A stretch of DNA of 64,000 nt, taken from positions 62,001 through 126,000 of the forward strand of contig PUQB01000628.1 in assembly GCA_003024785.1 (NCBI GenBank). Direction: 5' to 3'. The position numbers and the translations under genes are program-made. Positions 27,180 to 39,078 of this stretch are shown here, one piece after another. Within the stretch, counting starts at the first letter, position 1. Each line of letters opens with the position of its first letter. Origin of the DNA: Selaginella tamariscina (Eukaryota > Streptophyta > Lycopodiopsida > Selaginellales > Selaginellaceae). Under the pieces are notes generated by a model. That model ran no database searches and had not been told where the DNA came from. It worked only from the letters and a program-made list of their open reading frames with translations.

Positions 27180-28870
27180 TGTTAATATGAGATAGTTTTC
27201 AAATCAGTTGATCCATATAAGCTTCCTCACACACACACACATTGGTGAGAGGGAGAATATATGTAAATACATAATATATGTGCATGGTTGAGCGCCTATA
27301 TGTAATTGTACATATACATACACACATACAGGTACATACAAACATATGTGTGTATAAATAGGTACAATGTTTACATATCATATATATTTTGAACCATCTA
27401 AGTTAGTATTTATTAAAAATTCTTATATATATGTTATATACAAATTAATATTCATTTATAGCATTCTGAAAGTTCCATGTTTTCCAAATAATTTGAAATT
27501 TAAATATAATAGGTATTTATATGTTTATAAATATGTGTATTTATTATTTATATTTTTAGAAACATTTATTATTAATATATTTCAATTTTATATAACTATT
27601 TTGTTTTAACAGAATTTATCCACATAATATATATTGAAAGCATCCATATTAAAACTTAAATGATAAAGTCATTTTAACACATACATTTAATTTGTTTTTA
27701 TAGATATATAGTAAAGTGTATTTATATTATAAATTTAATATGGAATATTATATTTTAAATTTTATAATTAAACAAAGTTTAACAAAAAATTGAATGTATA
27801 TATTTTGATGGCAATAATGTAAAAAAAAAATTAAACATGTGTAATTCATTTAAAATTATTCATGTAGAAATTGAGAACTGCATCATAATGGGATGGCATA
27901 TTTTTCATTAGCTAATTAAAAAATTTAATTAATTTAAACCTTAAATGAAATACAAATGGCCATTTTCTATTAGAATTATAAACATTTAAATATTAAATAA
28001 GAATTATCTTTTTGATTGAAGAAAAACATTATTATCAATTCATTATATAATTATTTCATGGATTCCCTGGTCCATTAGTGGGAGACTTGTTTGGTGGGCG
28101 GTAGCCTTGATCTTGGCTAATTCTTCTTATAAATTGCTGAAAAGCAATATATATAAAAATCCATCCTATAAAAACAACTAAATAGTAAAGATACTCACCT
28201 TATTCTTACGAACTTGGTAAGTTATCCCCAATTCTTTACCTACACATAGCCAACACTCTTTGAGAGAAAGAGAGAGAGTATTGAACGTTACCTCTTTTGG
28301 CAGAAATAAGATCCATACTTGAAAGTACAATAAGGAAGAAGACAAGGGCAACTGCTCTTTTCATCTTCATCTTTTAGGAAGTCCCAAACCAAAATACAGT
28401 AATACATCTACTAGATATATACTCGTCAGTGTGTTTACATGTATATGCAGACAGTACACACGCTCATGTATTGTATACGTTGACATATTCGTATAAATAG
28501 GTTCCAAAACAAAGACAGTTTCAACAAGGAGCCTATAATACTGACTTGGTCTTTGTTTGTATCTATTAATACAACTTAGACCGTGCTTCAATAGTCTATT
28601 AACTAGACTCACTCCATTGACTCCTGTAGAAACGTCTATTATATATATCACACACACACATAACACACGCATGTATGGACACGCACTTGCATTCAGCGTC
28701 TGTTTATGTACATTCTGTTGTATGTATCCACTCCATCTTACTAAAATAACAAGAATATATCACTCACACACACACACATACAAATCTGCATTCATCTTGA
28801 AGCGTTTTCATACAAGCGGAGACCACGTTTAGCTATACACACCACGCGGTCAAATTAAACCAGTGTACAA
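27180..28870. repeat. Direct duplication, left copy (~1.7 kb) containing the peptide gene
   Basis: Collinear with 30970-32515 about 3.8 kb downstream, same orientation. The copies share GATCCAT.CAAGCTTC plus CA-repeat at the left, the gene in the middle and TTGTTTGTATC...AATACAACTT in the gene's upstream flank. Divergence by indels is considerable. Confidence 0.85.
28056..28370 (-). CDS. Small secreted peptide precursor (66 aa, three exons), possible PSY-like or other signalling peptide
   Basis: Exons 28292-28370, 28199-28239 and 28056-28136 join in frame across introns of 52 and 62 nt with GT...AG borders. ATG at 28370 follows an in-frame TAA. Residues 1-24 are a clear signal peptide (basic MKMKR, then a hydrophobic run, A-K-R after it). 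The middle is short and basic. The last residues read DQGYRPPNKSPTNGPGNP then stop. This Pro/Gly/Asn-rich C-terminus with a single Tyr has the spacing Y-x-P-P...P...P-G-x-P seen in tyrosine-sulfated PSY/RaxX-type peptides. The related broken copy at 31894-32195 has Asp before the Tyr, as tyrosylprotein sulfotransferase prefers. CLE- or CEP-like resemblance is weaker. The family assignment is inference; exon structure and secretion signal are seen directly. Confidence 0.6.
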
Positions 28871-30969
28871 AGTGTGTATAAGTCAGCAAGTTCCAGCAAG
28901 TGGGTACTATACAACTTGTGGTCCCATGTTTTGCCTTTCTTGACAAATGATCGTTTTGTGCTTACAAATGAAAATTGTGTTGTATATGGGTAAATATTTT
29001 AACTATATACTAAATAAATATATTTAGAATGTTTAGATACTGATAAATTTTTAAGAACATTTAAAACTTTATTCAACTTTAAACTTCCTTTAAAAAATCA
29101 AAATCCTATAAAATAAAGGGGATTAGAAACTTATAATACAATATGAATAGTAAATTGTACCCTAATTAGATTTTATTGATATACAATATGTGTGTATATA
29201 ATAATGTGTTTAAAGTTGTAAAGAGCACATTAAAAATATGTTTCACCATTTATATTATTAATATGTGTATGTTTGTAATATATAATATCTTTAAACTAAA
29301 ATGTGTGTGGTGTGTGATATGTATAATTATATGAATTAACATTTACTAGCCTATATACAAGAAAGTAAGTGTAATGTATATTTGTCTTTTAAAGTTGTTA
29401 TATGTTTATAATAAAAAAAAAGTAAATATAATAATAATAACTGGATTTATATATATAATATGTTATAAATATATAAATTTCAACATATATATAGTTTAAA
29501 CTATATGACAAGTTTGTTAAATTTTGATTTATAATTTTATGTAAGTGGGAAACTAGGAGAAACAATATATTTTAAAGTTATTTCTTAATCAGATAAATTA
29601 AATTTTGTTGTAACTTTACATTTTTATAATGTTCATATATGAAACATTTTTTTTTAAATGGCAAATGAAAAAAATGTATATATTGATAACATTTTATGTT
29701 TGGATATCAGTAATACAATATATTTTATTGATATACTTTAACTGGATGGTTTATAACTTTGTTAAATTTTAATTAAATAAAAAATTAAATTTATAATATT
29801 TAAATAATTATGCATAAATTGATAAGGCGAAGGCAAGTATGAGGTTAATTACTTGACTCATTTGTTTCACTCTATAAATCATAGTAATGATATAATGTAT
29901 TTTAAGAATATATTTTAATTACTTAATTTAAATTTTATTTTAATAATATTTAATGTTTAAGGTGAAAATTATAATGAGATGTGTGAGCATCAAAAATTGC
30001 ATAAACTTATATATATTTACATATATACTCTCAAAATTACATTTTGACCTTAAAAAGAATTTTATATTTACCCTTATCAAACTTCAACATAGAATATACT
30101 TAATAAATATAAATATTAAAAGTCAAAATATAATTTTAGCATTATTATTTAAATTTTTTATTTAAATTTAAAAAAAATTAAAAATAATCAAATAAACAAA
30201 TTTTATTTAAGAACTTCATATAATATTTTTAATATATAAATTTTTAGTGATCATTATATTTTAAAATCAATGAAATATTATTTGTGTTAGAAGTTAAATT
30301 TTTGAAAGATATAGTAAAATTATTAATATATGTTAATAATGAAAATAATTAAATATATATGTTTTATCTATAAAATGAAATAAATTAAATATCAAATTAA
30401 TAAATGTTAGAAATTTATAAAATTAGTTTTACTTTGGAATTAAATGAAATTACAAATTAACTATATTTTTATGTTTTCTAAAAATAAATTTTGATTTTTA
30501 ATATATATTAATAGGTGAAAAATGTAATTTCTAGAATTTTTAACATTAAAGTTTTTAATAGGTAAAAATGTAATTTCCATATATAAATACTATCAATTTT
30601 GGAAGTTCCATTATTTTAAATATATAGAGATGAACAATATTAATATATAGAGACTCTTATATTAAATATAAGTTAAATAAAAATTAAAATCAATTAAAAT
30701 CTATATATTAAATAGTGTACCCCATTCCATATAAATAATTTATTTAATTTACATGTACCATTTACATATAAGTATAAATATTGTAAAACATACATTAAAT
30801 AAATTGTTAAATTGATAATACTTCAAATTATTTACTTTTCTTTCTTTGGTTTTTTAATTTATTTAATATTTTATTTATTATTTTGATGCTTCTCAGAAGT
30901 ATTGCTTCAGTGGTGCAATATAATTCCACTGGATTTTCCTACATAATTTCATGGTAATAATGCCATTTA
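28871..30969. other. Very AT-rich non-coding stretch
   Basis: No gene supported. It is the spacer between the two peptide-gene copies and has near-continuous A/T sequence. Confidence 0.6.
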
Positions 30970-31986
30970 ACACGTAAAGATGAGATAGTATTTAAATCGG
31001 TTGATCCATGCAAGCTTCGTCACAACACACACACACATTGGTGGGGTAGGGAGAATATAGGTTTCTCATCTATATGTAACTGTACATATACATACACACA
31101 TACATCAAACATATGCGTAAGTACAATCTTTACATATATAAATTAATTCATCTAAGTTAAATATTTTATTTATAATTTCTTTATATATGTTATATACAAT
31201 TTTAAATATTTATTTATGGTTTACTAGCATTAGGAAAGTTCCATGTTTTCCACATAAATTGAAATTTAAATATAATAGGTATTTAGATGTTTATAAAGAT
31301 GTGTATTTTAAAATAAATTATTGTTAATATATTTCAATTTTATATAATTATTATGTTTAACAGAATTAATATAAGTATATTCGTATTAAAACTTCAAACG
31401 GTAAAGTATAATCTAGCTTCGTTTTAACACATACATTTAAGAATATTATACATAAGAGTAAGGTATACGTACATAGATATGTATTTAAAATTTTAATATG
31501 GAATATTTACTCATACATATAATTAAGATATAGATTATATCATCTTTATCTAAGTATATTCTAAAGTTTTATAATTAAACAAAGTTTACCTAAAATTTAA
31601 TGTATACTTACGTAAACATGGCATAAATATTTTGATAGCAACAAAGTAAATTTGTTTCATTATAAAAGGAATTAAACATTTTAACATTATTCAGGTTTTA
31701 AAAAGCAAATGATTGGAAATTGATAACTGCTATCATAATGGGATGACATTTTTTTCATTAGCTAATTAAATTAATTTAAACCTTAAATTAAATACAACTA
31801 GCCATATTTCTATTAGAAATAAATATTCAATAAGAATTATCTTTTTATTGAAGAAAAACATGAATATTATTATCATTTCGTTATATAATTATTTCATGGA
31901 TTCCCTGGTCCATTAGTGGAGGCTTGTTTGGTGGGCGGTAGTCTGGACGGCAATTTGGACATTGTTCTTATAAATTCCTAAAAGCA

Positions 31987-32027
<41 letters not shown>

Positions 32028-32515
32028 CCATTACACTGTCTTATTCTTAAGAACTTGGTAAATTATCCCCAATTCTTTACCTATACATCGCCAACACTCT
32101 TGAGAGAGAGAGAGAGTATTGAATGTTACCTCTTTTGGCAGAAGTAAGATCCATAGTCGAAAATACAATGAGGAGGAAGAACTTTTCATCTTCATCTTCT
32201 AGGAAGTCCCATGATTTATGCAAGATATATACTTGTCAGGGGTTTACATGTATATACAGACAGTACACACGTATTGTGTAGGTTGGGTGTATACGCATGC
32301 CGGTACATATTTTTCCAAAACAAGACGGTTTCACCAAGGAGTCTACAATACCGACTTGGCTTGGTCTTTGTTTGTATCGATTAATACAACTTGGACCACG
32401 ATTCAATAGTCTATTAACTCCATTGACTCCTGTACAAACTTTATTATATGTCACACACGGACACAGACTTGCATGTCAGTGTCTGCTTATGTACATTGTT
32501 TTGTATGCATAAATA
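30970..32515. repeat. Direct duplication, right copy
   Basis: Collinear with 27180-28870 (see that entry). It contains a long (TA)n run at 31987-32024 where the second intron of the peptide gene should be. Confidence 0.85.
31894..32195 (-). pseudogene. Broken paralogue of the secreted peptide gene
   Basis: Aligned to the intact copy, exon 1 lacks 13 nt in the signal-peptide core, which throws it out of frame. The donor of intron 2 is changed (AAGACAGTGT instead of AAGGTGAGT) and the intron is invaded by (TA)n. The third exon lacks one C in the CCC before ACTAATGG. Upstream of that last break the peptide frame reads CPNCRPDYRPPNK, so the Tyr is preceded by Asp and extra cysteines are present. 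The three independent lesions argue for a pseudogene rather than base-call error alone. Confidence 0.65.
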
Positions 32516-33136
32516 ATACCTTAATATTTAATATATAGATTATTAATTATATATAGTTTAAGTTTATATTTGTAACATGAGTGTGAAACATTAAATGCAA
32601 AAGTGAATTTTCAAGGCTATATATATAGCTATACAATTATTTTATATAATAGGACATATATGAATTTCTCCGTAATAATAATTCACATCCATATACATAG
32701 TTTATAAAGTGGTGTTGTTTAGAAGTCCTTTTCAATGCACGACAAACATGAATATTCTAAAATATATTATGAACATGCCGTCTTATTAACCTTGTTAGAC
32801 GGTGATTAGGTTGTCTTGTATGGAAGTAGCTCTTCTATAGAATGGCCATTAACAAATACACACCCACAGACACATACACACACACATGTACACAATCACA
32901 CATACTGTTGTTAACACATTGTTATGCACCTACCTGCAAGTTTCATTTCCTTATGGGACGCGTTTAAGCTTGTAAAGATCGTTGACTTGTTCAAACTATT
33001 TTATTCATGTTATCGATTTTTGATTGATGATAATTCCTATAGTCCGCGTGTTACTTCACACACACACACATATATATAGTACTCTACTCGACTGCATAAT
33101 ATATGTGCATTTACATTCATATATTCTTCTTCCACA
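32516..33136. other. Intergenic stretch upstream of the P450
   Basis: AT-rich with CA repeats (32870-32886, 33056-33070). No gene supported. The P450 promoter presumably lies here, but I cannot point to a TATA box with confidence. Confidence 0.4.
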
Positions 33137-34803
33137 ATGGTGTTCTTAGTGATGCTCTTCATTATTCTCTCACAACAATACTTTGGTATGTATTTCATAG
33201 AGAAAGATTGGTAAATCTCCCGCCAGGTCCATTTAACTGGCCGATAATAGGAAGTCTGCATAGAGTTGGTCCTCTCCCACACGTGTCTCTTCACGAACTC
33301 TCGAGAAAGTACGGATCCATCTTCTACATGAAGCTAGGAACAGTTCCATACGTAATATTAAACTCCGCCGAAGTAATCAAGGAAGCATATGCGAGATACC
33401 CTGTGGAGATGGCCGATAAGTTGCCTACTATCGCAGGGGAGGTGTGTGGGATGAACTACAGTGGTTTGATCCTTGCAAGACACTCGCCTTCCTCGATTCT
33501 ACTAAGGAAACTCTTAAACATGCATATGTTGTCTGCTTCAAGGCTTAAGGCGTATGAGGATGTTCGAAAGCAGGAGCTCATGGTTGTTGTTAACAACATT
33601 TACCAGCGTACAAGACAGGGAGTTTCTATCCAGGTTGGTTTATACACTTGCACAGAGAGAGAGAGAGAGAGAGATGGATGATAATGGATATGTTTTGTAG
33701 GTGAGACCATTGTTACACTCGATGAACATGAACGTGGTGACGTATATGTTATTTGGTGAACGATTCTTTGGTTCGAGCATTTCACAAGGAGTAAACACGG
33801 AGTTTGTGAGTATATTCACTCAGGCTTTGCATCTGATTAAGGCACCAAAATCAGCGAGTACATCCCTCAACTCAGGTAACAACACTCTAATATACGTATT
33901 AGTAATAATAATAACATTAACTCTTGATTCTACAAGGTGGCTTGATCTTAATGGGGTCGAGAAGAAGTACAGAGAGTTCATGCCGCAGATGAAGAAAGTC
34001 CTCGGTTCGATTTTGGAGAAGCGGAAACGTATTCTATTTGAAAGCAAGAACAGTGAACCTGCGACCTTCGTAGACATATTAATTTCCAGGGAGGATGTAG
34101 AGATGCCTGGTCTGTCCAAACTGGCATTGATCTTTGTAAGTCTCTCTCTAGAGTGATATAGTTGAAGTATAATATATTGATATATACAGGACTTAATAAT
34201 AGCAACTGTGGATAGCACTGCGACGGCGCTTGAATGGAACCTAGCAGAGCTTGTTTCACACAGGGACATACTAGAGAGATGCCAGGAGGAAATACAACGA
34301 GTTGTTGGTACAGAAAGATGGATCGAAGAAGCGGACCTCCCAAGTTGAAGTTCCTGGACGCAGTGGTGAAAGAGAATCTGAGGCTACATATTCCAGGTCC
34401 GCTTCCGATTCCAAGAATATTCGAAACGCAAGTGGAGATCGGAGGGTACACAATTCCCGCCGGAACTGCAGTTCTTCCAAACTTTTATGCAGCTGGTATG
34501 GATGAAAAACAATGGGAAAAACCCTTCGAGTTTGTTCCTGAGAGGTTTATGGAGAGTAAGATCGATGTGTTTGGAGCTGACTACAATATGCTTCCATTTG
34601 GGACTGGCAGAAGAGTGTGCCCCGGTGCAAAATTTGCATTTAACACACTGAAGATGAACATGGCTGTTCTGCTGCAGGGATTTGAGTGGGAATGCGGCAA
34701 AGTTAATATGGATGCTGTGTACAGTACAGTGAATCTCAGAGCTCAGCCTCTTGAAGTTCGAGCTAGTCCGAGAATGCATGCTGAATTCTATCATGCACCA
34801 TAA
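33137..34803 (+). CDS. Cytochrome P450, A-type plant family (frame broken, altered active-site motifs)
   Basis: Haem-thiolate monooxygenase of the plant A-type clan, normally ER-anchored. ATG at 33137 gives a hydrophobic anchor MVFLVMLFIILS. The proline hinge LPPGPFNWPIIGSLHRVG follows one frame over (break near 33185). Introns of 67 (33634-33700), 61 (33876-33936) and 54 nt (34136-34189) have correct borders. ENLRLH (ExxR), FVPERF and the haem loop LPFGTGRRVCPGAKFA with its Cys are intact. A second break near 34345 (CCAAGTTG) separates DLP from KLKFLDAVVKE. The C-helix WxxxR lacks its Trp (SSILLRKL), and the I-helix reads ATVDSTATALEW, so the usual A/GGxD/ETT is altered. Length fits a full P450 of about 490 residues. 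It is either a decaying gene or a diverged gene with assembly indels. Substrate unknown. Confidence 0.85.
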
Positions 34804-35570
34804 TGTACATTGTTAATTCTATCTTTTCTCCAATTTAAATATGCTTTAAGTCTACATTTTTAATAACAACAGTGTGTATGTACACATTCCTGTGGTTTGC
34901 ATGCGTTGTTTCTGACTCCGTGTGTGTGCTTGTCTTATTAGATAGCTGTTTAACTTTTATGATCATATTACTTACATAAGTTGTCTGTATTATAATAATA
35001 TATTATGTGTAGTATTAGAGTTCTGGAAAACTTATATTCTACAATATGCAGCAATCCCATTCTCTGGACTAGGTCTCCTTTGTGTGTGTTTTATGTGTAT
35101 ATACATGTTACATGTTATGTATATATGTATATATTAAGGTTTTCATATAAACATGAATGAGCTAGTATAGAAAAACACAGAACATACTATTTATATACCA
35201 CACACGTTTACACATTTTCTTTCATCCTGTGCATATGCAGCTCATCCTGTATGCATCTCTTTCTTTTATCATTGTGAGCATTTTGTGCGTGCGTGCGTGC
35301 GTGTGTGTGTGTGTTAAACAGAAAAACCTTACTAATTAATATAATGTTAGTTTGTTAATGAAAACTAAGAAACGTCATCTTTATCTAAAATTTAATCAAT
35401 TTAAAGTAAATGCATTTTTATTAAATTTTCATGTAGTCATTTTTAATTTGCTAAAAACTACCTTCTTGTTTCCATTCAAGACGAACAAACTTTGTGAATC
35501 TCGACATTTAAAAATAGGATATTCCTTTATCCTTTTAGTGAAATCTTCTCAATGTGGTGGAGACGGAGAC
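34804..35570. other. Intergenic stretch between convergent genes
   Basis: No gene supported. It holds a (GCGT)n/(GT)n microsatellite at 35287-35312. The P450 runs rightward and the proline-rich gene leftward, so both 3' ends lie here. Confidence 0.5.
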
Positions 35571-35583
35571 CTCTGGTTGTGAG

Positions 35584-36990
35584 TCACCAGGGGCAGCAGG
35601 AGTTGAAGTGTACGGAGGTGGCTTCGGTGATGGTAATGGTGAAGGTCGAAGGTTCTTCAGTGGAGGAGAATGTGGTTTGGGGGATCTCCTTGGTGTAGGT
35701 GGAACTGCTACAGCTGGGCGATCTCTTAAATACCGGTGGTGATATCTTCAAAGGAGGAGATCTCTCTGGTGGTATCAGTGGTGATGGTGGGGATCTCTTT
35801 GAAGGAGGAGATCTCTCTGGCGGTACCGCTGGTGATGGTGGTGATGTCTTTGAAGGAGGAGATCTCTCTGGCGGTACCGCTGGTGATGGTGGTGATCTCT
35901 TTGAAGGAGGAGATCTCTCTGGCGGTGTGCTGGGATGGTGATCTCTTTGGCGGTACTGCTGGGAGGTTGGTGGTGATCTCTTTGAAGGAGGAGATCTCTC
36001 TGATGTACTTCTGGACATGGTGGTGATCTCTTCAGAGGAGGAGAAGGTATCGCTGAAGATGGTGGTGATCTCTTATAAGGAGGATGGTGGTGGTAGTGTT
36101 GGAGATCCCTTGGGTGCTCGAGTGATCTCTCTGGTGGTAGTGATGGTGGTGGCGGTTTCACACCTGGAGGTTTAACAACTGAACGTGGTGACGGGTGGTG
36201 TAGGCGGTATGACAATCTCATCTGGGGGAGGGAGTCGAGATTCAGGAGCAGGTTCTACATACAATGGTGGTGGTGGATAAATGGATTAAATGTGAGCTCC
36301 CAAGAGGGGGAGCAATCCCAAACCACGGAGACGGGCAAGGAAGATTGCCGGAGGTAGAGGCGGTATGATAGAACCGTCAACTGCTTCTTTTTCAGCGATG
36401 TGCATCTCGGTTTCTCAGGGCGAAATGCAAACGGACCGACTGAGTATATGAGCTCGTTTACACCTGAGCCTGCTCTTTCCGACAAGGGTGCACCAGACAG
36501 GCCGTTTCCAATGTTGGGGTGGTATCCGATCGGGGCTTCTTATAATTCTTACCAGCACTTCTTCCCAGCGTGATGTGCATGGTAGCTCCTTTGATTGTTA
36601 GCTTGAAAACCCCGTTCTTGTTTGATTATCCCAGAGACAAGCGGGTGCTTCTCTGCCGTGCACTCTAAACTCACTTCGGCCCCTATAGCATTCAAACACT
36701 TCAGTATCTATACATTATATTGGAACTAAGATTGAATATACGAATTAAAATTCTTCAGTTTTTTGATTTGTAATGCTTTTTAGTGGGTTTAGTGCAGGTT
36801 TGTACTGGTAAGGCGTAGTGAGTTGATTCTCGAGTGACCCTTGAAAGCATTTATCACAGAAGACTATGCCAGTAACGGTGATAGTCGCTCTGGTGTCACC
36901 TTGGAGACACAGATAAAGTGGAGAATGAAGAGGAACAAGATTTATGAAGGTCATTGTCTCCATGGAGCACCATAGCAAGAAGAAGAAAAT
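35584..36990 (-). CDS. Pollen Ole e 1/extensin-like protein with proline-rich C-terminus (frame broken)
   Basis: Secreted cell-wall type protein. Minus-strand exon 36990-36827 has a hydrophobic SIIFFFLLWCS followed by ITVTGIVFCDKCFQGSL, the Cys-x-x-Cys start of Ole e 1-like domains. After an intron of roughly 130 nt, 36693 onward reads GAEVSLECTAEKHPLVSG. A frame change leads to VFKLTIKG, and another to YHPNIGNGLSGAPL and LIYSVGPFAFRPEKPRC, the usual domain end. Then come Pro-rich segments (YPPPPLYVEPAPESRLPPPD) and about five SPPSKRSPPSPAVPPER-like repeats (35650-36010). At least four single-base frame changes occur, several in homopolymers, yet each segment stays family-like. No ATG lies in frame before the hydrophobic region except inside it, so the true start is uncertain. 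Confidence 0.7.
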
Positions 36991-37300
36991 GATACTCCTG
37001 TCAACCAGCTAAAATCCAGATGTTGTTGTTTAGTCTACTGCATCTGTTTAAAAAGAGACAAAGAGTAGAACACACACACACACAGAGTACCAAAACCCAT
37101 ATACAGTGTGGGGTTTAGGGTTTAAGAGAATAGTATATAACCTTATTGAAATGCATAATATATATTATCTTAAAACTTGACTTGCTCGTATGAGATCTCT
37201 TGTACAAATAAATAAAAGAATATAGAGGATCAAGATCAAAGGATTGAACGTTCACACGCATGAATCGATGAATCACAGCCGCTTATTTGAATTGAATCAG
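36991..37300. promoter_or_regulatory. Intergenic region between divergent genes
   Basis: Holds the presumed promoter of the leftward proline-rich gene. A GGGTTTAGGGTTTAAG telo-box-like motif lies at 37109-37125 and CA repeats at 37073-37082. No TATA box is assigned. Confidence 0.3.
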
Positions 37301-37309
37301 ATTTCTTGA

Positions 37310-37709
37310 TGGGGCAGTGAGGAAACATGGATTTGTTAGTTGGGTTGGAGTGTCCATGGAATATCAAAGTGATTGGACTCGATTCTGCCACTCCATGGCT
37401 GCCAGGTGCTTGGAATGCAGCTCTCTTGGGATGAGAGGGATCCTATGGAGTCCTGAGAGTGAGCAGCTCAAGCCACCACACTGGAAAGTGACTCAACCCT
37501 GAAAGTCCTCGTCCCTCGACCAACAATGGGATTCATGGATTCGTGAGAATGTTTGTCCGGAATGTGGGGGAAACCAGGGACAGATGAATCCCAACAGCAG
37601 GAACAGCAGGAACATAATCAGAATATGGGATTGCCCGAGTGCAATGTCTGTGTGGGATGAAGTCTCGGTTACTGATCCCATGCTCTTCCCCAGAATCGCT
37701 CTGATGGTA
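37310..37709 (+). other. GC-richer unassigned segment, exon-like
   Basis: One plus frame runs from 37317 to 37502 (HGFVSWVGVSMEYQSDW region) and the same frame resumes after the stop, to a GTACAT donor-like site at 37708. Another frame reads LECPWNIKVIGLDSATPWLP. No family was recognised. It may be the first exon of the sensor gene at 37856, with an intron ending TTAATACAG. Confidence 0.25.
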
Positions 37710-37855
37710 CATATGTTATTATTATATATATTTATATTTTAATTTACTCCTTTTGTTTCTATTTGGTTATAGTATGTGTTTTGTCTCTTTTCCTGATGTG
37801 TGTGTTATATATACATATATATTGAGAGAGAGAGTTACTAAAAAGTGTTAATACA

Positions 37856-38110
37856 GGTAATGGTGTTTTGGTTATAACCGTGTTATCAGTGAGCACATTC
37901 TACGTGGCAGCAGCACAGATACGTAGGACGGTGGTACCAATCGTTTCATCTCTCCGTACAGAAGCCACGTACCATTGTACGAAAACCGCTCGAGTATTCC
38001 ATGAACATACTCGTTACCTCTGTTTCCTCGCTTGCTCAACTTTTCTCTTCGTCAGACACAACACCTACATCTCCTCAGGTATTACATATACACACACACG
38101 TATACAATGT

Positions 38111-38141
<31 letters not shown>

Positions 38142-38758
38142 ACACATGTAGTTTGCAGCTTCGAAATATACTATGGACAGGCTTCTTCTTAAGACCAGGA
38201 ATAACGTGGGCAGGCTTTCTATCAACAGACGGAACACTCACAGCGTACACTTAAGAACTCAAGCAGAACATATTTCAATACCTCAAGAAATACACAAAGA
38301 AATCCCGACTGCATCCACACCGTACACGTGCCTCTCTCCGAAATCGTATACGTTCTACACACAAGAAGCAGATTCAAGCACAGGAAGGTTGATAAACTCT
38401 CCTTCACCAGTACCATGTATGATATATTACGATGATTATACAGTATATGGAGTGTTTTGAACTCTACTTCTGGAGATCTCTCATGGATATTGCTGTGGAC
38501 ACCTCGGGTGAACTGTTACTGTTTGGTGTTAAGACAGGTTTAGTCTTTGTTGGTCGGAAGTTTAACAACATGCTTAACGAGGTTAATGCATTCGGACAAC
38601 AGATGTTCTTAATGAGTTCCGACAGGAAGTTAATAGGTGTTTATGGGTTAAACTACTCTGTTAATGATCTTGGTCAGTTGAGTAAGGCCAGTGAATCTAA
38701 CATCTCACCATTGCTTATGTCGCAAGATCCCTGGAACAGAGGAACTCGAAGAGCATAG
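37856..38758 (+). pseudogene. Fragment resembling the N-terminal sensory domain of a CKI1-type histidine kinase
   Basis: After an acceptor ending ATACAG (37857), VLVITVLSVSTFYVAAAQIR is a membrane segment. A second frame gives ILVTSVSSLAQLFSSSD, and an 80-nt intron with a CA run (38079-38158) follows. Next comes WTGFFLRPGITWAGFLSTDG, then SYTFYTQEADSSTGRL and DIAVDTSGELLLFGV, ending at a stop at 38756. The YT.YTQ...D..TG+L pattern followed by a glycine-rich 'LG' region and a membrane-proximal block resembles the extracytoplasmic domain of CKI1-like cytokinin-pathway kinases. No second membrane segment, histidine-kinase or receiver domain follows. The gene appears cut 40 bp before the transposon end at 38799. 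Similarity is from memory of the family and is moderate. Confidence 0.45.
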
Positions 38759-38798
38759 ATAAACTTGCTTGTGGATAGGATAGATACAACGTAAATAC

Positions 38799-38825
38799 AT
38801 GCACGTTGTAACTAAAGTGGGCATG
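38799..38825 (+). repeat. Left terminal inverted repeat
   Basis: Begins ATGCACGTTGTAACTAAAGT and ends TGGGCATG. It pairs with 53532-53558, with mismatches at positions 6 and 19 only. Confidence 0.85.
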
Positions 38826-39078
38826 ATACGTGAAAATGGGAATATAAAATAAATTACTAATTAATACTTAAGTTTTAATTATTAATTAATCATTTAATTA
38901 ATATGTAATTAAGCCTTAAATATTAATTAATTAATTAATTAATCCTTCAATAACCTTACTTAGTAAGGAATATTCCTAAAATATCTTAGAATATTCATAT
39001 TATTCTAAAAATAGTTTACAATAATGAAGAAATACTATCAAACATAATTACAAATGAAATCATTTTCTTATCAACATG

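Noticed and set aside
28056..28370. Reading the peptide gene without the first intron
   Set aside because: Read-through hits a stop (…ATGTGTAGG TAA) before the conserved C-terminus; splicing the 52-nt intron restores the frame.
35699..36026. Plus-strand GGDLFEGGDLSGG repeat ORFs
   Set aside because: Antisense of the proline-rich repeats; the upstream Ole e 1-like domain fixes the minus strand as coding.
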